The translations under genes and the position numbers were made by a program. From positions 1 to 64,000 of the forward strand of contig NZ_JAJSSH010000001.1 of the NCBI RefSeq assembly GCF_021403115.1: a stretch of DNA of 64,000 bases, written 5' to 3'. How positions within the stretch are numbered: position 1 is the first letter of the stretch; each line of letters opens with the position of its first letter. This stretch comes from Sphingobium sufflavum. GTDB lineage: Bacteria > Pseudomonadota > Alphaproteobacteria > Sphingomonadales > Sphingomonadaceae. The notes under the pieces are model-generated. The model was not told the origin of the DNA. It saw only the letters and a list, made by a program, of their open reading frames with translations, and did not search any database. Of this stretch, positions 28,329-36,547 are shown piece by piece.

Positions 28329-29042
28329 ATGCACAAATTCATCGCCATCGTCCGGTCGACGCTCTTCTTCATCATCTTCTTCGGCTTCACCGTACCATGG
28401 CTGGTGCTGGCCTATGTCGCCATGCCGCTGAACCGGCGACTGTTCCTGTGGATCGCCGTGACATGGTCGAAGTCGCACCGTTTCATGGCGCGCTGGATCT
28501 GCGGGCAGAAGGTGGTGATGGAGGGTCAGTTGCCCACCGTGCCGTCCTTCTATGTCCTCAAGCATGAATCCATGTTCGAGACGATGGACCTGCCCCATCT
28601 GCTGAACCGACCGGTGATCGCTGCGAAGAAGGAACTGTTGGAGATTTTCGGCTGGGGGCGGCTGGCGCGAGCTTATGGCCTGCTGGCGGTGGACCGGGAC
28701 GCGGGCGCATCGGCGCTGCGGCAGTTGCGGGCGCAGGCGCAGGCGGGGATCGCAGCAGGACGGTCGCTGTGCCTGTTCCCGGAGGGGACGCGGGTGCCCC
28801 ATGGCGAAGCGCCGCCGCTCAAGTCCGGCTTTGCGGGCCTGTATGTGATCCTCAAGATGCCGGTGGTGCCGATCGCGGTGGAGAGCGGCGCGATCAATCC
28901 GCGTGGCTTCCTGCGCTATCCGGGTATCATCCGCTATCGCATCGGCGAGACCATTCCTGCGGGCCTGCCCCGTGCGGAGGCGGAAGCGCGGGTCCATGCC
29001 GCGATCAACGCCCTGAACGACCTGCCCGACAACTCCGCCTGA
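28329..29042 (+). CDS. 1-acyl-sn-glycerol-3-phosphate acyltransferase (PlsC family)
   Basis: 237 residues with an N-terminal hydrophobic anchor (STLFFIIFFGFTVPWLVLAYV). Motif I is LKHESMFETMD, a HX4E rather than the usual HX4D form, which I believe occurs in a sub-group of relatives. Motif III is LFPEGTR. It transfers acyl chains in phospholipid synthesis or remodelling. It starts 7 nt after the DUF218 gene. Substrate specificity cannot be read from sequence. Confidence 0.9.
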   Translation: MHKFIAIVRSTLFFIIFFGFTVPWLVLAYVAMPLNRRLFLWIAVTWSKSHRFMARWICGQKVVMEGQLPTVPSFYVLKHESMFETMDLPHLLNRPVIAAKKELLEIFGWGRLARAYGLLAVDRDAGASALRQLRAQAQAGIAAGRSLCLFPEGTRVPHGEAPPLKSGFAGLYVILKMPVVPIAVESGAINPRGFLRYPGIIRYRIGETIPAGLPRAEAEARVHAAINALNDLPDNSA

Positions 29043-29196
29043 TCGCGGCCGACAATGTGACCCCGCGATTCGGTCTGGCGCGAAATAGATTCGGGTCGTC
29101 GTTCATTCATTGTCGCTTCATCGCATGGGCCGGATAGAACCGGCTGTGTGCGCGGGTTGCGCAACCGCTGATGAGCGAGCCGTCGGGGGACGCAGG

Positions 29197-30006
29197 ATGA
29201 GGATTGCCATGGTTCGAGCGGACCGGATATTTCGAACCATCGGCCAAGGCGCGGTCGCGCGGGCATTGGCGGTGGTCGCGCTGTCGCTGATGGCCCTGCC
29301 CGGCGGCGGCGCGCTGGCGCAGGTTCGCACCGTCGATCCCAACAGCGCCATCGACGCCGATCTGGCGCCCGTGCCGCCTGCGGGCGATGTCACGCCGCCA
29401 TCGTCGAGCGCCCCCGTGACGGGGACAGGGACCGGGGCGACCTACACGCCCACTCCCGCACCGGTCGATCCAGCGACCGACAGCTATACCTCGTCGACCA
29501 ACCTGCCGCAGAGCGCGGCGACCAGCGGTTACCAGAAGGACGATGTGATCGCGGGTGCGGAGGGCGTGTTCGGCAAGGGCGCCGAAGGGCTGGCCGCGAT
29601 GATCGAGAAGATTCTGAAGGATCAGGGCCAACCGATCGGCTATATCGGTGGGCGCGAGGCGTCGGGCGCGATCATCGTCGGCCTGCGCTATGGCTCCGGC
29701 ACGCTGAGTCACAAGATCGAGGGTGAGCGCAAGGTGTACTGGACCGGCCCATCGGTCGGGTTCGACGTGGGCGGCAATGCGTCCAAGGTGTTCGTGCTGG
29801 TCTATAACCTGTTCGACACCCAGCAATTGTTCAGCCGATTCCCCGGAGCCGAGGGCGCCGCCTATGTCATCGGTGGGTTCACCGCGACCTACCTACGCAA
29901 GGGCGACATCGTGCTGATCCCCATCCGTCTGGGCGTGGGATGGCGGCTGGGTATCAACGCCGGCTACATGAAATTCTCCGAGAAGGGCAAGATCCTCCCC
30001 TTCTGA
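29197..30006 (+). CDS. EipA/DUF1134 family envelope protein
   Basis: 269 residues. A signal peptide ends near GGGALAQ. A Pro/Thr/Ser-rich linker (about 40-105) follows, then the DUF1134 domain from about residue 115, including GQPIGYIGGREASGAIIVGLRYGSG and DVGGNASKVFVLVYNL. EipA in Brucella/Caulobacter-type alphaproteobacteria is a secreted envelope-integrity protein. Start: ATG 29197, with GGGGGA upstream; ATG 29209 is possible. A textbook terminator follows. Confidence 0.9.
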   Translation: MRIAMVRADRIFRTIGQGAVARALAVVALSLMALPGGGALAQVRTVDPNSAIDADLAPVPPAGDVTPPSSSAPVTGTGTGATYTPTPAPVDPATDSYTSSTNLPQSAATSGYQKDDVIAGAEGVFGKGAEGLAAMIEKILKDQGQPIGYIGGREASGAIIVGLRYGSGTLSHKIEGERKVYWTGPSVGFDVGGNASKVFVLVYNLFDTQQLFSRFPGAEGAAYVIGGFTATYLRKGDIVLIPIRLGVGWRLGINAGYMKFSEKGKILPF

Positions 30007-30028
30007 AGCCCGCCGACGGAGCGGTTGC

Positions 30029-30063
30029 AAAACCCCCGCGCCCCAGTGGCGCGGGGTTTTTTT
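30029..30063 (+). terminator. intrinsic terminator after eipA
   Basis: CCCCGCGCC (30034-30042) pairs with GGCGCGGGG (30048-30056) around a 5-nt loop. The stem is extended by AAAA/TTTT and followed by a T7 run (30057-30063). Rho-independent terminator. Confidence 0.95.
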
Positions 30064-30128
30064 GCGTGGGACAATTGCAGGATGACCAACCGAAAGGCCG
30101 TTTTGAAAAGTTGTTACGGAATATTTTT

Positions 30129-30165
30129 CGATATATCTTGAAATCCGATATATCGAGATTTATAT
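30129..30165 (+). promoter_or_regulatory. repeated operator-like sequence upstream of the PadR gene
   Basis: CGATATATC occurs twice, at 30129-30137 and 30146-30154, 17 nt apart. The second copy is the palindrome CGATATATCG (30146-30155), and ATATCG recurs at 30162-30167. The stretch is AT-rich in a GC-rich setting and lies 10-45 nt before the PadR-family ATG. The spacing suits two DNA-facing dimer sites. Autoregulation by the PadR protein is inferred. Confidence 0.6.
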
Positions 30166-30172
30166 CGGCGTC

Positions 30173-30820
30173 ATGAGAAACTGCAAAGACGCCCATTGGG
30201 GCCGCGGCATGGGCCGCCATTTCACCGATCACTCTCTCTTCGGTCATCGCCGGGGCGAGGATCATCACCATCATCATCGCGGCGGCGGACGCGGCTTTGG
30301 CCACCGCATGGCCGAGGGCTTCGCGGGCGACGCGGAACGCGGAGGGCGCGGCGGTGGCCGTCGCGGACGCCTGTTCGACTATGGCGAACTGCGCCTCCTC
30401 GTCCTCGCCCTGCTCGCGGAACAACCCGCCCATGGCTATGAGCTTATCAAAGGCATCGAGGAACGGTTTGGCGGCAGCTATTCGCCCAGCCCCGGCGTCA
30501 TCTACCCGACGCTGAGCTGGCTGGAGGACATGGGCTATACCGCGATCGAGCCATCGGACGGCGCGCGCAAACGCCATAGCGTGACCGCCGAGGGCACGGC
30601 CTTCCTCGACGCCAACCGGGCCGCCGCCGACGCCCTCCTCGCCCGCTCCGCCGGAGCGGCCGGCCGGCCGGGCGTCCCCGCCCCGGTGATCCGCGCGATG
30701 GAGAATCTGAAACTCGCCATGCGGTTGCGCTTTCGCGACGGCCCGGTGGATGAAGCCGCCGCCGACGCCATCGCCGCCGCCATCGACGAAGCCGCCCGTA
30801 TCGTGGAGAAAAGCCGGTGA
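30173..30820 (+). CDS. PadR-family regulator with His-rich N-terminus (YqjI-like)
   Basis: 215 residues. The N-terminal extension is rich in His and Gly (HHHHH near residue 32-36, many Arg/Gly to about 65), suggesting metal binding. The PadR winged helix follows (LRLLVLALLAEQPAHGYELIKGIEER, then SPGVIYPTLSWLEDMGYT). The C-terminal dimerisation helices contain MENLKLAMRLRF. The E. coli homologue YqjI is a nickel/iron-responsive repressor of a ferric reductase gene. The next gene, overlapping by 4 nt, is a DUF2218 protein, a domain tied to siderophore-interacting reductases. Confidence 0.9.
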   Translation: MRNCKDAHWGRGMGRHFTDHSLFGHRRGEDHHHHHRGGGRGFGHRMAEGFAGDAERGGRGGGRRGRLFDYGELRLLVLALLAEQPAHGYELIKGIEERFGGSYSPSPGVIYPTLSWLEDMGYTAIEPSDGARKRHSVTAEGTAFLDANRAAADALLARSAGAAGRPGVPAPVIRAMENLKLAMRLRFRDGPVDEAAADAIAAAIDEAARIVEKSR

Positions 30821-31188
30821 GCACCGACAACCCGACAGACACCCCCACGCCCGACGTCGCCCCCGGCGGCACCCCTGATGCCGCCCCCAATGCGGCCCCC
30901 AACGCGACCCACAGCATCGCCGAAATCCCCACGGACAAGGCGAGCCGCTACCTCCAGCAACTGGCCAAGCATTTCGCGCACAAGCTGCCGGTCAGCTTCA
31001 CGCCGGAGACGGGGGACATCCCCTTCTCCATCGGCAATTGCCATATGGATGCGGAGGAAGGGCGGCTGATCCTGACCCTGACCGCGCCGGTGGCGACGGA
31101 CATGCCGCCGTTGCAGGATGTGGTGGTGCGGCACCTGGTCCGTTTCGCCTTTCGCGAGGAACTGACGGTGGCGTGGCGGGGGGCCTGA
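30817..31188 (+). CDS. DUF2218 domain protein
   Basis: 123 residues. A Pro/Ala/Thr-rich N-terminal stretch (about 1-35) is followed by DUF2218: ASRYLQQLAKHFAHKLPVSF, GDIPFSIGNCHMDAEEG and VVVRHLVRFAFREELTVAW. DUF2218 is often fused to or beside siderophore-interacting proteins. Start: GTG 30817 overlapping the PadR stop (GTGA). Likely cotranscribed and controlled by the upstream regulator. Confidence 0.85.
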   Translation: MSTDNPTDTPTPDVAPGGTPDAAPNAAPNATHSIAEIPTDKASRYLQQLAKHFAHKLPVSFTPETGDIPFSIGNCHMDAEEGRLILTLTAPVATDMPPLQDVVVRHLVRFAFREELTVAWRGA

Positions 31189-31258
31189 ACGGCCCGCCCT
31201 CCCCTGAACAGCCTGCCCCTCTTGTCAGCCGCATCCTTTTCGCGGCAAGGGTCGCGGC

Positions 31259-31489
31259 ATGACCGTCAGCCAGATTCTCGACCTGTTGATCGCCGCCCTG
31301 ATCCGAAAGGCGGGCGGCAGCCGCCGCCGATGGCGGCAGGCGATCGGGCCGGTCCGGCTGTACGACCCGGCCACCCATCCCCATTGCAACTGGTCGGTCG
31401 CACCGGTCGGCAACGCGCAGGAAAATGCGCTGATCGAGCGGTTGCTGGACGATGTCCGGCTGGACCATCCGCTGGTGGTGAAGGGATAG
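31259..31489 (+). CDS. small hypothetical protein
   Basis: 76 residues, no TM or signal. The first half is basic (IRKAGGSRRRWRQAIGP) and the second contains HPHCNWSVAPVGNAQENALIERLLDDVRLDHPLV, which looks like a conserved folded domain. No family named with confidence. Weak GGGT-type ribosome site; ATG 31259. Confidence 0.55.
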   Translation: MTVSQILDLLIAALIRKAGGSRRRWRQAIGPVRLYDPATHPHCNWSVAPVGNAQENALIERLLDDVRLDHPLVVKG

Positions 31490-31897
31490 CACCGCGATTC
31501 GGAAGGCGGATGGTCGAGGTTGTCGCCTGTCCGTCATCGTGACGATTGCCCCGCTCCGCTTGGCGCGCCATCGCGATGGGCGGCCGGACTGGTGGCGACA
31601 GGCATCGGTATCATGAAAGGGGAGGACGGGTACGCTCCCCAGAACGGAATGGCGCCGCTGGACATAGTCCCCGCCGCACCGGAAAGCCTCTTTCCGGCAC
31701 GCCCTTTTCCCGCCCGGTTATGGCGTGCCTGCCAGAGCCTTTTCCCATCGAGGGAAAGCGGGAACTCCCGGCATCGCCATAGCCCGTCTGTCGAACCGCA
31801 GCGGGCGATCCGGGAGCGCCCGTCCGCCCCCCTTGCACCCGTCCCGTCCCCCGTTACAGTGCCGCCCATAGACGGGACAGGCAAAGGCAGGACGGGG
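31490..31897. other. intergenic region, 408 nt, nothing certain
   Basis: Between the small hypothetical and the SGNH lipoprotein genes. The frame of the lipoprotein stays open upstream to about 31520, but the encoded sequence is Pro/Arg/His-rich with no domain, consistent with open frames in GC-rich noncoding DNA. No terminator or strong repeat was seen. Confidence 0.4.
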
Positions 31898-32770
31898 ATG
31901 ATGGGACGCAAGGCAGCCGGGGCGTTGGGCATGATCGGGGCGATGCTGGCGCTGGCGTCCTGCGCCGGGACGCCGCATCGCCCGTCCCGCGCCGCACTGC
32001 CCCCCGGCGCGCATTATGTGGCGATGGGCAGCAGCTTTGCCGCCGGGTCGGGCATCGCGCCCGACAAGCCCGGTGCGGCGAAGCGATGCGGCCAGAGCGC
32101 GCTCAACTATGCCACCCTGTTGGCGACGCGGCTCGGCCTGCGGCTGGAGGATCGCAGTTGCGGGGGCGCAACGACCGATCATATCCTGGGCGCGTGGCGC
32201 GAAATCGCGCCGCAGATCGACGGCGTGACCGCCGACACCGCCCTCGTCACCCTGACCATCGGCGGCAACGACCTTTTCTATGTCGGCAATCTGTTCGCGG
32301 CGGGTTGCGACCCGGCCAAGGGCTGGGCACCGCCGGGCAGCGCCCCGCGCGCCTGCCCCACGCTGCGCCTGCCGACGGACGCGGACTATGGCAAGCTGGA
32401 GACGAGCCTGCGCGCCATCGCCGCACAGGTCGCGGCGCGCGCGCCCCGCGCCCGGCTGATCTTCGTCCAATATGTCACGCTGGTCCCCGACCGGGACTGC
32501 CCGGCCGCGCCGCTGGCCCCGGCCAACGCCGCCGCGATCCGCACCATCGGGGAGCGGCTGGCGGAGGTCACGGCACGGGTCGCGCGCGACAGCGGCGCGG
32601 GCCTGATCCCCATGGACCGGCTCTCACGCGGCCACAGCCCGTGCGATGCGGAACCATGGGCGGTGGGCGCGCGGACCGGTGGCACGGACGGATCGCCCTG
32701 GCACCCCAACAGCGCGGGCATGCGGGTGATCGCCGATGCGCTGGCGGTGGAGGTGGCGGGGGGACGCTAG
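31898..32770 (+). CDS. SGNH/GDSL-family lipoprotein hydrolase
   Basis: 290 residues. A lipoprotein signal (LALASCAG, lipobox Cys at about 23) leads to an SGNH hydrolase: block I AMGSSFAAG (nucleophile Ser in GSSF), block III LTIGGNDLFY (oxyanion Gly/Asn) and C-terminal SPWHPNSAGM with catalytic His. It resembles the secreted Rv0518/streptomycete-type esterase/lipase group, with several Cys for disulfides. Envelope-attached esterase; substrate unknown. Start: ATG 31898 or 31901. Confidence 0.85.
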   Translation: MMGRKAAGALGMIGAMLALASCAGTPHRPSRAALPPGAHYVAMGSSFAAGSGIAPDKPGAAKRCGQSALNYATLLATRLGLRLEDRSCGGATTDHILGAWREIAPQIDGVTADTALVTLTIGGNDLFYVGNLFAAGCDPAKGWAPPGSAPRACPTLRLPTDADYGKLETSLRAIAAQVAARAPRARLIFVQYVTLVPDRDCPAAPLAPANAAAIRTIGERLAEVTARVARDSGAGLIPMDRLSRGHSPCDAEPWAVGARTGGTDGSPWHPNSAGMRVIADALAVEVAGGR

Positions 32771-32806
32771 GCGCGGGGCTTTGGCGCTGGGTGATGGCGC
32801 TTCGCC

Positions 32807-32889
32807 ATTGCGAGTGGTGCGAGCCGAAGGCGGGCGAAACCCAACCATCCATTGCGCCATCCTATGGATTGGTTCGCTCCGCTCGCAAT
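32807..32889. repeat. REP-like inverted repeat
   Basis: ATTGCGAG (32807-32814) and CTCGCAAT (32882-32889) form the outer arms. The inner arms AACCATCCA and TGGATTGGTT lie around the middle. The motif ATTGCGAGCG...AATCC is a well-known dispersed element in many GC-rich bacteria. It lies between the convergent SGNH and xth genes. Confidence 0.65.
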
Positions 32890-33052
32890 AACGAGGCGTG
32901 AGAGGCTGGTGCCAGCACTGTCACAGGTTCAACCAGTTGAGGGAATCGGCCCTCCGCCCTGCCTTCGAAAAGTGGCACGGAACAGGCTCCTGACTTTCGT
33001 CAGAATGGCGGACGGGGCGCCTTTACGCCTCGTCTGTCCCGGAAGGCGGGCG

Positions 33053-33829
33053 TCACCCGTCGGTGAGTTCGACCCAGACCGGAGCATGGTCGCTGGCCTT
33101 TTCCCGGCCGCGATAGGGCTTGTCCACCTGTGCGTCGACCAGCCGGTCGGCGGCGGTGGGGGACAGGAGGAGATGGTCGATGCGAAAGCCCATGTCGCGC
33201 TGCCACGCGCCCGCCTGATAATCCCAGAAGGTCCACACGCCGCCGGCCGGATGACGGCTGGCCAGCGCATCGGTCCAGCCGTCACCCAGCAGGGTACGAT
33301 AGGCGGCACGGCTTTCCGGCTGCATCAGCGCATCGCTGGCCATGGCGGCGGGCTTCCACACGTCGCGGTCGAAGGGAATGACATTATAGTCGCCAGCCAG
33401 CACGGCGGGCTGCTCCGTCGCCCAGATTTCGGCGGCGCGGGCGCGCAACCGCCGCATCCAGCGCAATTTATAGTCGAATTTCGGGCCGGGCTGCGGGTTG
33501 CCGTTGGGCAGGTAGATGGACGCGATGCGGACGCCGTTCACATCCGCCTCCAGATAGCGGCTATGCTCGTCCTCCGGCTCGCCGGTCAGGCCGCGCGCCG
33601 TCTCCACCGGAACCTGCCCGCGGGCGAGGATGGCGACGCCGTTGAACCCCTTCTGCCCATGCCAGATCGCGCCATAGCCCGCCTTTTCCAGCACATCGGC
33701 GGGGAAGCCCTCGTCCGCCGTCTTGATTTCCTGAAGGCACGCGACGTCCGGCCGGGTTTCCTCCAGCCATTCGACGAGGCGCGGCAGGCGCGCCTTGATG
33801 CCGTTGATGTTGAATGTCGCGATCCGCAT
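33053..33829 (-). CDS. xth: exodeoxyribonuclease III
   Basis: 258 residues, AP endonuclease/exonuclease-endonuclease-phosphatase fold. RIATFNINGIKARL, the metal-binding Glu in CLQEIKT, LAGDYNVIPFDRDV with the catalytic Asp-Asn, and SDHAPVWVEL at the C-terminus are the family motifs. Cleaves AP sites in base excision repair. ATG 33829; no partner gene on the same strand nearby. Confidence 0.95.
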   Translation of the reverse strand: MRIATFNINGIKARLPRLVEWLEETRPDVACLQEIKTADEGFPADVLEKAGYGAIWHGQKGFNGVAILARGQVPVETARGLTGEPEDEHSRYLEADVNGVRIASIYLPNGNPQPGPKFDYKLRWMRRLRARAAEIWATEQPAVLAGDYNVIPFDRDVWKPAAMASDALMQPESRAAYRTLLGDGWTDALASRHPAGGVWTFWDYQAGAWQRDMGFRIDHLLLSPTAADRLVDAQVDKPYRGREKASDHAPVWVELTDG

Positions 33830-33843
33830 GGAGGCTGCCTAGA

Positions 33844-33887
33844 GCATTTTCGACGCAGATGGTATCGTCTGCTGGCCGGGAAAATGC
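33844..33887. repeat. short dispersed-type inverted repeat upstream of xth
   Basis: GCATTTTC (33844-33851) and GAAAATGC (33880-33887) are exact reverse complements. An inner pair GCAGA/TCTGC lies between them. AGAGCATTTTC...GAAAATGC hairpins are frequent between genes in alphaproteobacteria. It sits just upstream of the xth start, so it may lie in the 5' region. Confidence 0.55.
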
Positions 33888-34041
33888 GGAAACGAAAGAC
33901 ATGATCCGTTCCGCGCGTGCGGCGCGGATGGGGAAGCGGGTTAGCGGGTTAGCGTGAGTGAGCGCCGCAGAAGGGCAAAATGTCCCTATGTCACTGCGTC
34001 GCAGGTGGGATCATGCGGCGTACCGTGCCGCCCCGGACCAT

Positions 34042-34401
34042 TCAGACCGAGAAGCTCGATCCGCATCCGCATCCGGCGGTGGCGTTGGGATTGACCACCT
34101 TGAACGCCGCCCCACCCAGATTCTCGACATAGTCCACCATGCCGCCGCGCACCAGGTCGAGGCTCATCGGGTCGACGACCAGCGTCACCCCGTCCAGCTC
34201 CACCGCCGCATCCTCCGCATCGACGGCCTCGTCCAGGCCAAAGCGATACTGGAAGCCGGAACAGCCGCCGCCCTCCACCGACAGGCGCAGGATGGCGGGC
34301 TTCTTCTGCCGGTCCGCGATATAGGCCACGCGCGCGGCGGCGGCGGCGGACAGAAGAACCCGGTCGGGAGCGAGGCTGGGGGAGTCGAGGGACATGGGCA
34401 T
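34042..34401 (-). CDS. A-type iron-sulfur carrier (IscA/ErpA family)
   Basis: 119 residues. The three conserved cysteines are present: Cys in EGGGCSGFQY and the CGC pair in TAGCGCGSSF near the C-terminus. It delivers or assembles Fe-S clusters in the cytoplasm. Whether IscA, ErpA or SufA type is not decided; the stand-alone location favours an ErpA-like role. Start: ATG 34401 or 34395. Confidence 0.92.
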   Translation of the reverse strand: MPMSLDSPSLAPDRVLLSAAAAARVAYIADRQKKPAILRLSVEGGGCSGFQYRFGLDEAVDAEDAAVELDGVTLVVDPMSLDLVRGGMVDYVENLGGAAFKVVNPNATAGCGCGSSFSV

Positions 34402-34488
34402 AAGATAGGGATCAACGACAAAGGCGGCAAGCACCCCAGTGCCGCCGCCTTTCCTGTTCCGCACATCGGAACTGTCAGAGGAGAAGGA

Positions 34489-35178
34489 TCAGTCGTTGTC
34501 GCCGCGGCCGCGCGCTTCGGGACCGCCCATGGCGATGTGCGTCCTGGCGGCGTTCAGCGCCAGCTCGTAATTGGTGCCTTCCAGATAGGGGATCGGGTTC
34601 ACGGCGGAACCGGCGATGCGCACTTCATAATGGAGGTGGCTGCCCGTGGAACGGCCGGTCGACCCCATCAGGCCGATCAACTGGCCGCGCACGACGCGCT
34701 GGTTGGGCTGCGCGATCAGCTTCGACATATGGCCATAGCGGGTCTGGAGACCGTTGCCATGGCTGACCTCGACCAGATTGCCATAGCCGCCGACCCACTG
34801 CGCGCGTGAGACGATGCCGTCCGCCGTCGCATAGATGGGGGTGCCGATGGCACCGGGGATGTCGATGCCCTGATGCATGCGGTGGTTGCCGTTGAAGGGA
34901 TCGTTGCGGACGCCAAAGTTGCTGGTTAGCCGGATGTCGTCGACCGGCTTGCGCGAGGGGACGGCGGCGGTCTGGCGGGCGCTGGCGGCGGGGCCGTCCA
35001 GTTTCGTCCAGGCGCTGAAGAGGGAGGAGAATTGGGCATCGCCCGGCGCGGCCTGCGCAGCGGTGGCGCCCATGGTCATCACACAGAGCAGACCGGCGGC
35101 GACCATGCGGCCAAAACCAAGTCCGATTTGATGGAACACAGTGCGACGCTCTTCGTTCTTATAGTTCGAAACAGTCAT
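34489..35178 (-). CDS. M23-family (LytM) peptidase, secreted
   Basis: 229 residues. The signal sequence ends near TAAQAAP. The LytM domain has HQGIDIPG (metal-binding His and Asp) and SHLHYEVR (HxH), with GVRNDPFNG and GHMSKLI between. It is predicted to be a periplasmic peptidoglycan endopeptidase with its zinc ligands intact. Ends with an acidic tail. ATG 35178. Confidence 0.93.
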   Translation of the reverse strand: MTVSNYKNEERRTVFHQIGLGFGRMVAAGLLCVMTMGATAAQAAPGDAQFSSLFSAWTKLDGPAASARQTAAVPSRKPVDDIRLTSNFGVRNDPFNGNHRMHQGIDIPGAIGTPIYATADGIVSRAQWVGGYGNLVEVSHGNGLQTRYGHMSKLIAQPNQRVVRGQLIGLMGSTGRSTGSHLHYEVRIAGSAVNPIPYLEGTNYELALNAARTHIAMGGPEARGRGDND

Positions 35179-35268
35179 GCGATCCCCGCGTTACCAGTCC
35201 CGTCCCGCCCGGGACCCATCCCCACAGCCTCTGCGTGCTGTTGGTTGCACTGTTCAGCGGACAAACGG

Positions 35269-36090
35269 TTAATGGGCAAGTGCCGCATAATATTCCTGGG
35301 TTAAACCGGCCTGTCGACGCGCCGAGTCGTTGAACGGAGGCTTAACCGTGCCGCGAAAGTGGCACTGGACAAGATACTGAAAGGTTAACGCCGGCGCGAA
35401 TCCCCGGAGATTCGCCACCGTTTCGAACCACTTCACACCCGCCGCGACATGCCCCACTTCATCGCTGGCGATGCGCGTCAGGATGCGGGACGAAATGCTG
35501 TCACCGGCCTGTGCCAGCCGCGCGATCATCTGCGGCGTCACGTCCAGCGCCCGCGCCTCCAGCACCAGCGGCACTACGGCGAGGCGGGCGGCGAGATCGT
35601 CGCGCGTGTCATGCGCGGCATCCCACAACCCGTCATGCGCGGGCAGCGCGCCATAATGGCTGCCCAACTGGCGCAGCCGCCGGTCGACCAGCGCGAAGTG
35701 CATCGCCTCCTCCGCGCCGACCCGCATCCAGTCATCGACGAAATCGCGCGGCAACCCGTCCCCGAATCGCCCGATCAGGTCGAACGCCAGGTCGATGGCG
35801 GAAAATTCGATATGGGCGAGCGCGTGGAGCAGGGCGACCCGCCCCTTCTCCCCCCCGCCGCTGCTGCGCCGGGGCATACGGTTGGGCGGCAACAGTTCCG
35901 GGGCGTCAGGCCGTGCGGGCACGTCCGGCATCGCCCTATCGAAACGATGATCCAGCCGCCCCGCCCGCCATGCGCGTGACACATGGCGTGCCAGCATCAA
36001 CTTGGCGCGCGGCTGCGCGGTGGTCAGGACGGCGTGGCAGGCGGATGCGACGGATGGGAGAGCGGTGGGGGGCAAGGCGGGTTCAGCCAA
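35269..36090 (-). CDS. DUF455 ferritin-like protein
   Basis: 273 residues. Ferritin-like di-iron carboxylate ligands are seen in HALAHIEFSAIDLAFD and VGAEEAMHF, and again in RIASDEVGHV. DUF455 proteins resemble the MiaE tRNA hydroxylase fold; the substrate is unknown. It overlaps the peroxiredoxin gene by 8 nt, so glnE-bcp-DUF455 form one minus-strand unit. Confidence 0.88.
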   Translation of the reverse strand: MAEPALPPTALPSVASACHAVLTTAQPRAKLMLARHVSRAWRAGRLDHRFDRAMPDVPARPDAPELLPPNRMPRRSSGGGEKGRVALLHALAHIEFSAIDLAFDLIGRFGDGLPRDFVDDWMRVGAEEAMHFALVDRRLRQLGSHYGALPAHDGLWDAAHDTRDDLAARLAVVPLVLEARALDVTPQMIARLAQAGDSISSRILTRIASDEVGHVAAGVKWFETVANLRGFAPALTFQYLVQCHFRGTVKPPFNDSARRQAGLTQEYYAALAH

Positions 36091-36547
36091 GCGCCCGCGC
36101 CGCCTCGAGCACCTCCGCCGCGTGCCCCTTCACCTTCACCGATGGCCAGACGCGCACCGCCGTGCCGACCGCGTCGAACAGGAAAGTGGCACGGGCAATG
36201 CCCATATATGCCCGGCCATACAGCTTCTTTTCGATCCATGTCCCGAACGCCTCGCACACCGCGCCATCGCCGTCGGAGGCGAGGGTGACGGTCAGGCCAT
36301 GCTTGGCCGCGAATTTGGCGAGCTTTGCGGGGGTATCCTTCGACACGCCGATCACCGGCACGCCGAGGGCGTCGAAATCCCCCTGAAGCGCGCTGAAATC
36401 CAGCGCCTCGTTGGTGCATCCCGGCGTGTCCGCCTTGGGATAGAAATAGACGACGAGCGGTTTGCCCGCATGGTCGGCGAGCGCGATAGGCGCGCCGTCC
36501 GATCCGGCCAGCGTCACAGGTGGCAGGCTATCCCCGGTCGTCAGCAT
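36083..36547 (-). CDS. bcp: BCP/PrxQ-type peroxiredoxin
   Basis: 154 residues. The peroxidatic Cys is in DTPGCTNEALDF; the resolving Cys position of PrxQ five residues later is not Cys here (ALDF), so it may be a 1-Cys type or use a thiol partner. FYPKADTPGCT is diagnostic of the family. Start: ATG 36547, inside the last codons of glnE (20-nt overlap); a longer start at 36616 would lie inside glnE and is not favoured. Confidence 0.9.
   Translation of the reverse strand: MLTTGDSLPPVTLAGSDGAPIALADHAGKPLVVYFYPKADTPGCTNEALDFSALQGDFDALGVPVIGVSKDTPAKLAKFAAKHGLTVTLASDGDGAVCEAFGTWIEKKLYGRAYMGIARATFLFDAVGTAVRVWPSVKVKGHAAEVLEAARALG

Noticed and set aside
30129..30165. Fur/Irr box upstream of the PadR gene
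   Set aside because: The repeats are CGATATATC units, which fit a PadR-type site better than a GATAATGATAATCATTATC Fur box.
31520..31897. 126-residue N-terminal extension of the SGNH lipoprotein
   Set aside because: The lipoprotein signal with its lipobox fits a start at 31898; the upstream part has no domain and would bury the signal peptide.
33892..33915. EcfG-like promoter upstream of xth
   Set aside because: AACG and GTTCC are present but only about 13 nt apart.
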